Both the position numbers and the translations under genes were made by a program. From NCBI RefSeq assembly GCF_963924675.1, contig NC_089234.1, positions 56,291,682-56,355,681 of the forward strand: 64,000 nt of DNA, written 5' to 3'. This DNA is from Phocoena phocoena (lineage: Eukaryota > Chordata > Mammalia > Artiodactyla > Phocoenidae). Positions 12,390 through 24,339 of this stretch are shown here, one piece after another. The notes beneath the pieces were generated by a model. The model did not search any database. It had not been told where the DNA came from and was given only the letters and a program-made list of their open reading frames with translations. Every line of letters begins with the position of its first letter. The first letter of the stretch is position 1.

Positions 12390-12620
12390 CACTTTGGGTA
12401 TTTTCGTGAGTACTTCAGTGAGGAAAGTGATTCCAGCCTGGCTAGCAGCTATCATCTTAACTCAGAAGTCCTCATGGAATTCGTTGCATATAAACTTGAT
12501 CTTAATGACAGTGCTTATTTTACGCATGAGAAAATCAAAGCCCAGAATGATTAGGCAACTTCCCCCAAGACATAGGACTAGTGATGGCCAAGCAGGAGAG
12601 AACTCATCCTTACCCCACTA
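12390..12620 (-). repeat. MIR-like fragment
   Basis: CATGAGAAAATCAAAGCCCA followed by GGCAACTTCCCCCAAGACAT is the inner MIR order on the minus strand. Diverged and uncertain. Confidence 0.4.
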
Positions 12621-13546
12621 GATTTTTGCCCCGTGAACTGTCCAAAAAACTGCTGAAGTTAAAATGCAGCTGTCTTGCCTAACCTGCTCCCAAAGGTCCA
12701 TCCATCCTCAAAAGCCACAGGCAAACTTTGGCTTGATATTATTTAGCCTGTTTGACTTCTTCTTACACTGGAAAATGGAAAACAGACCCTTAACTGACAT
12801 TTTTCTCAAGTTAGGCTGTGTGACAAATGTCTTTTTGAGCTCTTTTATTTGACATCCTATTAATTTTTTAAAGCTCCCATTGTCTTGTTCCTGACAGACC
12901 TGTTATGTTTCAGATGTGAGACAAATGTACACGTGTAGAAGGAACTTCTTTAATAAGCTGTATTCACCTCAGACCACTGAGGTTACGTAAAAGCAAAAAC
13001 ACCAGGGGATCCACCTTGTCATAAATTGATCTGGCATATTTAATTGACAGAGACTTCTGGTTTAGCCTGTTATCAAAGCATGTGATAAAACTGTTGAACG
13101 TGTGGCCTTAATGACGCTCTTGGCATCTCGTTCCAACCGAGAGAGAAGTTCTGCCATTGTTGGAAGAGGCAGCTTCCTGGCACGTGGGTTACAGGAGCTC
13201 AGAGGCCATCCTGCCTGGGTCGGGCTGCATTTTCTTACACACACCCAAGGTCCCTGAGCAAGCAGGAGAGGAAGCCATATTTACATCCCATTTAGCACCG
13301 ATTATGATAAACACCAACCATGTTGACGTTAGCCCTTAAATAAAAATCCCCTGAATCAGTTTTTAAAAGTCAGGCTCTCGTGGCAGAACCAAGTAGGAGA
13401 GAAAAGAATTGAATAATTGGAGGCTGCTGTCTTTTCACTTCCCACATAAAATTATTTGAAGAGACAGGCCAGAACTTTAAACAGGAGATATCAAGGAAAG
13501 TTGTAATTTGAATGTCGGTTGTCATGACTTAAGGAAGTTTGCTTAA

Positions 13547-13855
<309 letters not shown>

Positions 13856-13904
13856 TAGGTCTCTGCCTTTGCTACTTTCTACAGGAAAAGAACTGTAAGA
13901 GGTG

Positions 13905-14095
13905 ATGTTTATGGCTTACTGTGTAGCAGGCACTGGGCTTTACATGTATTCATTCATTTTAATCCCCATGGTGACCCTTTGACGTAGGTTCTCTTATCAG
14001 ACGCTTTAAGGAAACGGGCTCAGAGAGACTGAGGACTGGCCCTATAAGGAATTTGCACTAGGGATCCTGGCTTCAGAGCCTGTGGGCTTACTGAC
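13905..14095 (-). repeat. MIR SINE
   Basis: GGCTTACTGTGTAGCAGGCA, then TACATGTATTCATTCATTTT, then GGAAACGGGCTCAGAGAGAC, the reverse-complement MIR order. Confidence 0.6.
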
Positions 14096-14132
14096 TCCCC
14101 TCAGGTACCTTCTGCCACAGATGGGAGGCATT

Positions 14133-14156
14133 GGGGGCGGGGGTGGGGGGGGCGGG
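14133..14156 (+). other. G-quadruplex-type tract in KCNMA1 intron
   Basis: Four G runs of three or more separated by single bases, over 24 bases on the transcribed-sense strand. Fits the G3+N1 pattern. Confidence 0.7.
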
Positions 14157-14241
14157 TTCCAAATGCAGCCAAGGCTGGGAGCCTTTTCTACAGGTCTTAG
14201 CATGATTCAGGGCTACTTAACCCCAACTGCACATTAATAGG

Positions 14242-14647
14242 TCTGTCAGAGTGCCTGAACCAGGCTGGTGTGTGCGACCCAGAGGGGGACAGCAGTCGCT
14301 TCGGCAGCAGCGGGAGCATGGGGGAGAGTGAATGGGTCCAGCCTCAGAGTTAGGTGACCTCGGTCTGGAATTAGAGACATTAAAGAATCCACATGAGATG
14401 CTGTTGGTTTGGCCAGCGGGTCTACGTGCACATAATAAGCTATGGTGTTCTGAAAACCACCGGTGCTGGGGTCATGCCCAGAATCCTGGGGGCTGAGTAC
14501 AGCCATCAGTGGTTTTTAAAAGCCCCTCGTGGGCTATTAATTCTGAGGCTGGACCCAGTCACCCTTCCCCATGCCCCTGCTGCTGCAGAGGGACCCATGC
14601 CTCCCTTTGGGTTCCACGCACCAGCCTGGTTCAAGCACTCTGGCAGA
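14242..14647. repeat. Large inverted repeat in KCNMA1 intron
   Basis: Left arm 14242-14353 and right arm about 14538-14647 are reverse complements with roughly 80% identity by eye. Shared blocks include CTGAGGCTGGACCCA, GCTGCTGC and CACCAGCCTGGTTCA. The loop is about 185 bases. In the pre-mRNA it can form a long imperfect hairpin. Not a recognised transposon. Confidence 0.85.
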
Positions 14648-15933
<1,286 letters not shown>

Positions 15934-16315
15934 TGAGTATGTTTCCACTCCCACCCGCAAGGCAGAGACATAAATGCCCTCTCCTGTCCCCCACGATGAG
16001 GGCAAAGGTCCACATACACGCTCTCAACGTGCAGATTACTCTGCCCACATTAAATCCGTCACTGAGTTTGTTGGTTGTGGGAAGCTTTTTTCTTTAATTA
16101 CTAATAGCAGATATAAAGACATTGTGGGAAAAATTCAAGTTTTATGGGCTAGTTCCATCCATCACCTAATTACAGAAGTCTGAAGGCAAGCATGTCCTCC
16201 AAACTCCTGCTACTGGGATAATTCTGTTGGTACCTAATATAGAAATATTTCATATTGCTACTGTTTAAGGTAAATGGTTCCTTTGCCGTGTCTTAGACAC
16301 CTATATATATATAAT

Positions 16316-16440
16316 TTTTTTTATTGAAGTATAGTTGATTTGCAATGTTGTGTTAGCTTCAGGTGTACAGCCGAGTGATTCAGTAATACGTGTGTGTGTG
16401 TGTGTGTGTGTGTGTTTTTTCATAGATACCTATCTTTTTA
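16316..16440 (-). repeat. L1 3' end fragment with (GT)n
   Basis: TTTATTGAAGTATAGTTGAT then GTTAGCTTCAGGTGTACAGC, the minus-strand 3' tail of cetartiodactyl L1, running into (GT)n at 16391-16414. Confidence 0.65.
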
Positions 16441-16659
16441 CTTAACGTATATTTCAGTTGACTTACTTTTATATATGTATGTTAAAGAAAACTATATATT
16501 ATTGCCTGAAGCAGAAAAAAATAACATTTCATATATGCTAGCTATATTTTTCTAATATGCATTAAAGTACATTCATAGCAGCCTAAAATTAAAAGTACAT
16601 CCTAGAATTGCCAAAATCAGTGTGTTCATGTAATATACCCCAGGAAACAATGCCATAGA

Positions 16660-16815
16660 GATGAGTGTCTCTCAGACCTGCTTGCGTAGTAGAATCACTG
16701 CAGGTACTTTTTAAAAGTAGTCCGATGACTCTGACTTAACTGGTATGAAATGAAAATATGTAGTTTTAATGCCCAGAGATTACACTTGAGCTGGAGGTGA
16801 GCATAATTGCTGTGC
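16660..16815. repeat. MER20/MER5-like hAT fragment
   Basis: CTCAGACCTGCTTGCGTAGT, AGAATCACTGCAGG and GCCCAGAGATTACACTTGAG resemble the interior of small Charlie-type elements. Low certainty on family. Confidence 0.4.
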
Positions 16816-16817
16816 AC

Positions 16818-17038
16818 CAGTGGGTTCTCAAAGTTAGATGAACATGAGAATCATCTGTAAAGCTTGTTAAAACACAAATTGCTGGACCCCACGCTCAGAG
16901 TGTCTGACTCAGTAGGTCTTGGGTGGGGTTGCTTAAGAATTTGCATTTTAACAGCAAGGACCTACTGTATAGCACAGGGAACTATATTCAGTACCTTGTA
17001 ATAACCTGTAATGGAAAAGAATCTGAAAAAGAACATTG

Positions 17039-17085
<47 letters not shown>

Positions 17086-17228
17086 GAATCACTTTGCTGT
17101 ACACCTGAAACTAATACAACATTGTAAGTCAGCTACACTTCAATTAAAAAAAAAGAATTTGCATTTTTAGGAAGTTCCCAGATGATGCTGATATGCCTGG
17201 CCTGAGGACCTCAATTTTGAAATCCCCT
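16818..17228 (+). mobile_element. MER5-like hAT element split by an L1
   Basis: Left part starts CAGTGGGTTCTCAAAG and includes GGACCCCACGCTCAGAG and CTGACTCAGTAGGTCTTGGG. The right part resumes at about 17168 with GGAAGTTCCCAGATGATGCT and ends near the inverse terminus TTTTGAAATCCCCTG. The L1 at 16950-17152 interrupts it. Confidence 0.65.
16950..17152 (+). mobile_element. 5'-truncated L1 inserted in the MER5-like element
   Basis: AACAGCAAGGACCTACTGTA through CACTTCAATTAAAAAAAAA, a standard cetartiodactyl L1 3' UTR with an internal (TA)n(GA)n tract. The 15-bp duplication AAGAATTTGCATTTT lies at 16935-16949 and 17153-17167. Confidence 0.88.
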
Positions 17229-17750
17229 GCTAGAAACGAAACAAAGTGATTTTTAGTTATGTCTGGTGTTAACCAGGGAAAAACATGATCAAATTGAGGA
17301 GAACAGTTAAAGCCTGAGGGACACATAGGCAGGGAGGTGTTTTATATTCTTCCATTAAGTGACATCCTCTACCAAGGTTGATTTTTAAAAGCTAAAGAGG
17401 GAGGGAGGACTAAGATTTTGCTAGATCATGGTAAACAAAGATCCTGTGACATATGTCTGAGATTGTGAGAACATTCTAGAATGAGAGATGCAGTGCAGTC
17501 CTGGAAACCTCCTGCATGCCCTCGGGCCACTCAGGATCAGAAGGGAACTTGATATTGTATTGAAAGGGGTACGTAGACCACAGGAAGTACCGTTTGGTTC
17601 TCCCATGACTGGCGCTAATTCAGCATCTCCGCCAGGGCTCATGGCTGACTTCCTCTGTTGAGCTAAACAGAGGAAGAGTTTGTTCCACTTGGAAGATACT
17701 GTTTAAGGCCTTGGACCAGCTGGAAGTCCACCTCCCAGATCCTCGGGTAG

Positions 17751-18074
<324 letters not shown>

Positions 18075-18676
18075 TATGTGTATCCACTGCCTCCGTGTGT
18101 GAAACTGTATCTGCCACTCATTTACCCAGTGGGTGTTTCCAACAGTAACTTCCCCCGTTTTCCCCTGTAGTCCCCCCCTTTTCTTTACACATATTTGCAT
18201 ATGTATGATAGTGTGCATGTCATTTTTATTCCACCACCATAAAACCCTTGAGCACAACAGCAAATAAGCAGACGGACCAAAAGTTATTTATGATTCTAGG
18301 GGAAAAATAACTCTAAGGCATGCTCCAGACATAAATAGCTCACTGCAGGAATGAGTTCACAGATAAGAAGGGAGCGCTTGTGATCCACGTCAGTTATGCA
18401 AAGCAAGTTTAGTTAATGTAGAAGAACAGTTTATTCTGATGTATAAGGATTATCAGGGTGCTTTGGGTTTTCTTTTTGTTGTTGTTCTTTCTTTCTCTTG
18501 TTTTTGTTTTTTTTTTATATATATACACACAATAATATATACACACGTTTATTTGAAACAAGCAACCAAAACATATTGGTTGTTTCCACTCTCTGGGCCG
18601 AAATATCGCGAAGTATTTGAAAGGCTTTTGCTATTTGTGTAGATGATGAAGCACCTGCTTGTTAGAACATTGGAGA

Positions 18677-18886
18677 TTTTTTTTTTTTTTTTTTGCGGTA
18701 CGCGGGCCTCTCACTGCTGTGGCCTCTCCCGTTGCGGAGCACAGGCTCCGGACGTGCAGGCTCAGCGGCTATGGCTCACGGGCCCAGCCGCTACGTGGCA
18801 TGTGGGATCTTCCCGGACCGGGGCACGAACCCGCATCCCCTGCATCAGCAGGCGGACTCTCAACCACTGCGCCACCAGGGAAGCCC
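18677..18886 (-). mobile_element. CHR-type SINE
   Basis: Poly-T, then GCGGTACGCGGGCCTCTCAC through CACCAGGGAAGCCC. The duplication GGAGATTTT is at 18672 and 18887. It lies about 600 bp after the ERL stop codon and would be inside the 3' UTR of an ERL transcript that uses the 19227 signal. Confidence 0.93.
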
Positions 18887-18889
18887 GGA

Positions 18890-20200
18890 GATTTTTTTAG
18901 TTACTCACCAAGGCCTTTTGTCCCAGAGCTAGCTTCCTTTGGGAGTTCATATGAACATTTCTTCCCTTACTGTGGAGGAAAGAATAGTTCCCTTCGTGGA
19001 AGTATCAAATGCTAGTCATTTAATTTAAGTGAAAAGAGGTTTGATTGCATATTAAATTGTTATTCTGTCTCCTTATGCTGCCATATGAATAGCTGTTTTT
19101 TCCTCTCACTTTTGACATTTGGGATGAAAAGCCATATGTATCATAAATATCAGATGTAAGTCATTAAAAACTGCCTTCCTGGGACTTTTACATTTTTAAA
19201 AGGTGAATTACTTACCTTATGTACAGAATAAATAATGCTCAGGAAAGAGCAAGTATTTTTCCATACATTCTCAGGGGACCTTTTTCCTCCCCTTTGTTTG
19301 ATTAGTTAGGGCTCCAATGCCAGCGAGGAGCAAGGGCTGGGGCCGCGGTAGAGAGAGGAAGATGAACCCAGCGGCAGATCATGTTTTTCCAGGAGCCGAC
19401 ACGCTAAATAAATCAGAATGTAGGAGGATCAAGCCACAGTTGACTCAACAAAGACAAAAGCCAGCTACTACCTTCAGCTGCATGATGCTGGCTGTCCCAA
19501 AGCAGAAAGCTGGTGGGAAAATTCCTCATCGTCAATTTCTTTAACGTAGCCAATCCACTTAGGCAGGTGAATGACAGTAATAGAGAATGACCCCCTTGTC
19601 ATTACCAGATGGGAGAGAAGAAAAAGAGTGCGACAGTGAGCCAAACGCATTTTGGTATAATTATTTTTTCTTTCATTTTCTTTCTTTTTTTAATGTTAGT
19701 AAGCGTGAGGGAAGAGGTAGAGAAATAACCCTTTTTCCAACAGACAGTTGTCAGGTATTTTATGTATGCAGATCATGCTTTAGGCAGTATAGTACTTCTT
19801 AAAAGTTGGCCAACTCCACCATGACCAAATTCTTGTATGGATGGACTAGCCCTGGGCTGCTATATACGTATTTGAAATGTTTACTTGAAAACAAATTCCA
19901 TCAAACAGCGTAGGGTGGAGGGGAGGAGAAAAACGTCACAGCTGTAACCATCTCTAAAAAGGTGTTTTTATGGTGAATGTTTTGGGTTTAGATTTTGGAT
20001 CCCCTGTCCCCCCACCCCCACCCCAAGCATGATAGTTTTGGAGATTTGCTTGCTGTGTGAATTGACAAGCACTTTTACTGACAAAATGGTGAGGCTCAGT
20101 CAGAACGTCCGTCCCCACACCCAAGACAGAGCAGTGCAGTGTTGCAGTCAGTATTGGGTGGGGAATCATTGTATACATGTATATTAAAAAGCCCTATGAG
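18890..20200. other. KCNMA1 intron, no named repeat
   Basis: Unique-looking sequence. A C-rich tract at 20008-20024 and AATAAA at 19227 are the only features I can point to. Confidence 0.4.
19227..19232 (+). promoter_or_regulatory. Candidate poly(A) signal for the ERL transcript
   Basis: AATAAA about 1.15 kb after the ERL stop codon, downstream of a CHR SINE (18677-18886). It is the first canonical hexamer I see on this strand after the stop. Whether it is used is unknown; a match like this is common by chance in AT-rich introns. Confidence 0.3.
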
Positions 20201-20234
20201 TGGAAAACTTTTTTCAAATTATTTTTGTCCCTAT

Positions 20235-20320
20235 ATATATTGATTTATATATTACATATAACTATCTTTTTATATATAACTATATATATACACATATATA
20301 CAGATATGTGTGTGTGTGTG

Positions 20321-20357
<37 letters not shown>
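20235..20357. repeat. (TA)n / (GT)n / (CA)n microsatellite
   Basis: Alternating TATATA and TATACA phrases from about 20235, then GTGTGTGTGT, then CACACA to 20357. Polymorphism-prone and about 175 bp upstream of the microexon. Confidence 0.9.
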
Positions 20358-20359
<2 letters not shown>

Positions 20360-20532
20360 CCCCTAGTTTTGGATCATGAAGAGCTCTTCATGCGTTCTTT
20401 GCAAAGGAGGTTATAAAGTTATGCCCTCAGAACATTTATAACTATAAGAATGTGCCAGTTAAAGTGCTCAACAGGAAATATGACAGTTTAAAAGCATTGT
20501 AAAACTCACATAGCTTACTTCTCTCTCTAAAG

Positions 20533-20561
20533 TGCAACAAGGATGAATAGAATGGGCCAAG
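20533..20561 (+). CDS. KCNMA1: KCNMA1 29-nt microexon (frame switch to DEC tail)
   Basis: A 29-nt exon between acceptor cttctctctctaaag and donor AAG|gtatga. Joined to the AA left over from 18049 it reads NATRMNRMGQ, then a single G that is completed by the last exon. This matches the known Slo1 sequence preceding AEKKWFTDEP. Because 29 is not a multiple of three, inclusion shifts the last exon into the frame that runs to VEDEC, while skipping leaves it in the frame that stops after EMVYR. It lies about 2.5 kb after the serine-rich tail exon and 7 kb before the last exon. It is too short to be found by ORF length; the call rests on splice sites plus exact reading-frame agreement on both sides. 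Confidence 0.92.
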
Positions 20562-20744
20562 GTATGACAATTAATGGTTCTGCATGACCTAGCCACTGCT
20601 GGGGGTTTTCTTCTATAACGTTGTCCTTGTGAAAACTTTTGTGAAATTAAAAAAAAAAAAAAAGGAGTTACAAATTTTATTCTGTTATTGGTTTGTTTAT
20701 TTTTATTTCTATTGTTCTGTTTGTGGTTTTATTTATTTATTTTG

Positions 20745-20812
20745 CTTTTTTTTTCCTCCCCCTCCCCCCGCCTCTTCCCTTCCTTCTTCTCCACCTTCCT
20801 CCACTTTCTAAA
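20745..20812 (+). repeat. Long polypyrimidine tract
   Basis: Almost pure C/T for about 65 bases (TTTTTTTTCCTCCCCCTCCC and on), with one G. It starts about 185 bp after the microexon donor. Confidence 0.85.
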
Positions 20813-23800
20813 TCGCTCAGCGCAATGAGGCTGTCCTGCTGCTACCGCTAGACCCCTTAGAGTTTGTTTTGGTGTTCCTGGGTTTGGGGTTGGGTGATCT
20901 GGGGGAAACTTCTCTCCATCTGGCTTGCCTTTCAATCTGCACGTGGCCTCCCTGCCCACCTTGGTACCTTGCTCCAAGTCCAACAGCATTTTCCCATCAA
21001 GAAACCCAGCTTCCTCCACTTCCCCCCATTATCACCACTCCAACCCAGTCCCCCATCAGTCTGTCCACATTTCTGTGTTTATCTTGGCAAGACCGACTAA
21101 ATCAAGTGATGATGCCAGGTGATAAGCTTTTCTGGAAAACATTTGCAGCTATTCCACTTGGCAAACTTGCTCCTTGGTCAATAGTTTACCCTCCTTTCAA
21201 TTTAAACCAGGAGGGTTATTAATGGTAAAGAGCATTGATCTCCTTGCAGTTGGATCAGTATGACCCCCAAATTAAAACTGTTCGGCTGGATATATCAACT
21301 CAATAGCCCACACCCAGTCATCTGGGGGTTGATGATTCAGTCTCTATATTACCTGGATCTCTTCTCCCACCTGCCTTTCAGCCATTTGTGAAATCCCAAC
21401 CAGAGACTGGGCAGATAGAGAGAAGTAAATCCAAAATGTGTTTTTTATACAATCTGTTAGCAGCTCTGATGAGAGGACCTTGTGACGGGAATGGAGTGGG
21501 AACAGACTGTGACTTGTGATGAAATTTTGGGATTTTCCCTGGACTTCAGGCATACAGTTGAGAGTTGATTGTACTTGGCTAATGATATATTCAGTGATGA
21601 AAAAGGTATCATTATTACTTCTATTTTTTATGAGCCCAAACTACTATATTGTTCTTTCCTCAATTGAATGAAGAATCTCTTCCATGGGTTTTCATGTGAC
21701 CCCAAACTTCTCATCCTTCTTTCAGGTTCTCTTAGGAAGGAGGCATACAAGGTTTTCGTATGACGTCTCTCCTCTTCCCCCTTTCCACCCAAAAAATAAG
21801 CAAGTAGGTCAGGGTGGAAAGCGAAAGGGTTTTTGAAGAGAAAGGATGTGCACTTAAAGAGAACAATAGCTAGAAACTCAATTATCTGCACCATTCTAAA
21901 AGAGGAGCAGTTTGTAAGCCATTCAGTTCAGTTTGTTGTAGGCTTTGAAAGGGGTGAACCTTAAGTAGGTGGATAGACCAGGAGGCCCAGTGAAACCCTC
22001 TCAGCCTCAACACTCAGGTGATCATGAAATCAACATCCCTAATACCTGCTACCCAGGGTCCTTCCTGAAGCCAGTTCAAACGGATAAAGAGAAACTTGGA
22101 CCCTTATAGTTAGATTTCTACCATTATTGGGAGAGGTTTCAAATTCTATTATGAATATTACAGGTTATGACCCAGAACCTTACTCTCAACAGGTGCCCAA
22201 TAAATATCTTTGAAATAAATTGACCTTAAAAATTCTTATACCTTGAATCGTTTGATAAGTTATCTTCACCTCCTTGGCTTAGCCAATTTCAAGGAATGCC
22301 TGTAGATGGTTCACAATGCTGTCATGCTGTTGGCACTTTCTCAAGCTGAGTACACAGCTTCTGAGAAAGGGGAACACCCCCCGTAAGTTCACTGAGTGGA
22401 GAGACTGACTCTGCCTCCCGCCAGCACCCTCAAGGTCCCAGACGACCAGAGGAACCTTTTGACGGGCTCTCCTTCAGCATGGGAAAAGCCGAAAGGTGTC
22501 TGCATCCCAATAGAGACAATTAAATCAACCCGCCAGGTTCCTATAGCAACAGGCTCCTGAAGGAGAAGGAAGAGAGTGCAGAAACTTCAGGGCCTCCGGA
22601 AGTCAAGACAGGGTAAAAAAATCAATGTCTCAATCAGCTTCTTTCAGCCCACCCCTGCTTTGTCATAAGGTGATGAAGTAGCTGTGGGCACCTGTCACTA
22701 ACTTGGTAGACTATCTCCCACCAGGAGACCGTACATCCATCACATAGGGAGGTGAGAGGGATCACCCCCTACCGCCTGAAAGGGAGGAGTGAAAAGTCCA
22801 CCCTTAGGGTGTCAGCTGGATCAAGCCACAGAAGAGGGCCAGGAGGGAGCAGTTGTTCGGCCTAGGGAATGGCAGCATCAGCCTTACAGTTAAAAGGGGC
22901 AAAGAGAGTTATACTGGACAATCGCAAAGGAGCGAGACAGTTTTCATAAGTAAAAACTGCTCTGGTTCTGGTGCAGTTTTCATTTCTGTGCGGTAACCAT
23001 ACTTTGCCCACGGAGAGGAAAGGAGGCAGTGTGTGTGGGTGGGGTCCTCTGGCACCTCGGGGTCTGCTAGGCAGGGGGCGGGGGGAGGCCAGAGCAGCTC
23101 TCAGAAGTGTGAGATGTGAAACCACACAGCGTTACCTTTGAAGGCTTGAGCTCCTTGTTAGCTCTTACTGTTCTCCACTGTTATCTCTATCCAAATGGAA
23201 TCTTTCCCTTTCAAGCCCTTTCTCTCTGAACTTCAGCTTGTGGTACAGCGAGAAAAGGCCCGATTATTCCAAGCACCTTTGCTGTGTCATCATCTCCCTT
23301 TTCATGCTCTCTTCTCTGGAGAGTAGAGACGTGAAAAGGCCAAATCCCACAGCGCTGACAACCCACAGAGCCAGCAAAGAGACTCTGTTGTCACAGTGCA
23401 GCCTGTTGCTCTGCTTCTGGGTCCCCAGGCAGTTATATGTCAGCCCAGGTCTCAAGCCCTTCCCTGCCGTAGCCTACTCCCTTGGGATTCCTCATGGCTG
23501 GACGAAGTCCTGACCCTTATTCCAGACCCTTGAATGTCAGTGATGAAAGTAGCAATGGAAGACGCAGATGGCTTGCAGGCAGGGTAGGGCCCCTGTCAAG
23601 TTGAAAGCCAATATTTCAGACACAAGTACCACTGAAGGGTGTCACTCCTGCCTCTCCTCCCCTTCCCAAGGAAGGCTACCCAACCGAATCCTTCTCCATC
23701 TTCTCTGCTGCCAAAATCCCCTTTCTTCTGGCCAGCACCCAAGTTTATACGCGTCAGTTCTCCACCCTAGTTTATCTGCAATCACACCAAGAGGTATCAC

Positions 23801-23855
23801 CTATCCTTATGTTGTCCTTTAGCACTGAGAGTACTCATATCCATGCTGACCTTAT
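20813..23855. other. KCNMA1 intron, no named repeat
   Basis: About 3 kb with no SINE, L1 or LTR that I can recognise and no exon-like ORF. Several ORFs near 90-117 aa show no domain. Confidence 0.4.
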
Positions 23856-23859
23856 ACTA

Positions 23860-24065
23860 AAAACTAACAAACGCCAAGTGCTTACCATGGGCTAGACACT
23901 CTTCCAAGCACTTTATGTATATTAGCTCATGCAATTCTCGAGGTAACCTCAGATGTAGATGCTGTTAGTATTTCCATTTGAAAGATAAAGAATCCAAGGG
24001 ACAGGTTTGTTCAAAGTCACCCAGCCAGGAAGTGCCAGAGAAGTATTTAAAACTAAAGTCCATGA
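23860..24065 (-). repeat. MIR SINE
   Basis: GCCAAGTGCTTACCATGGGC, then GCACTTTATGTATATTAGCT, then GGACAGGTTTGTTCAAAGTC, in reverse-complement MIR order. Confidence 0.7.
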
Positions 24066-24109
24066 ACTTTGTGCTATAATGCCCCCTAATATTACTAATA
24101 ATACTGATA

Positions 24110-24330
24110 GTCTTAACAGTTCACATTGACTTACCATGTATGTGGATAAGTGCTTCACGGACAGTAGCCCCTTTCATCCAAACAACACCCTTAGGAAGGT
24201 CCATTAGCCCCATTTTACAGATGAGAAACTGAAGTTAAGATAAATTATGTAACAACCCGCTCGGAGCCACACAACTAGCACATGAGAGAACCAGATCCCC
24301 TTGACCTTAACCTACTGCTCTATGCCATCT
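24110..24330 (-). repeat. MIR SINE (second copy, same orientation)
   Basis: GACTTACCATGTATGTGGAT, then CCCCATTTTACAGATGAGAA, then GAGCCACACAACTAGC. It directly follows another MIR. Confidence 0.7.
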
Positions 24331-24339
24331 CCTTGGTTG

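Noticed and set aside
12360..12900. Possible additional KCNMA1 exon upstream of 13583
   Set aside because: ORFs at 12370-12621 and 12664-12852 show no Slo1 sequence; the calcium-bowl exon must lie upstream of or outside the window.
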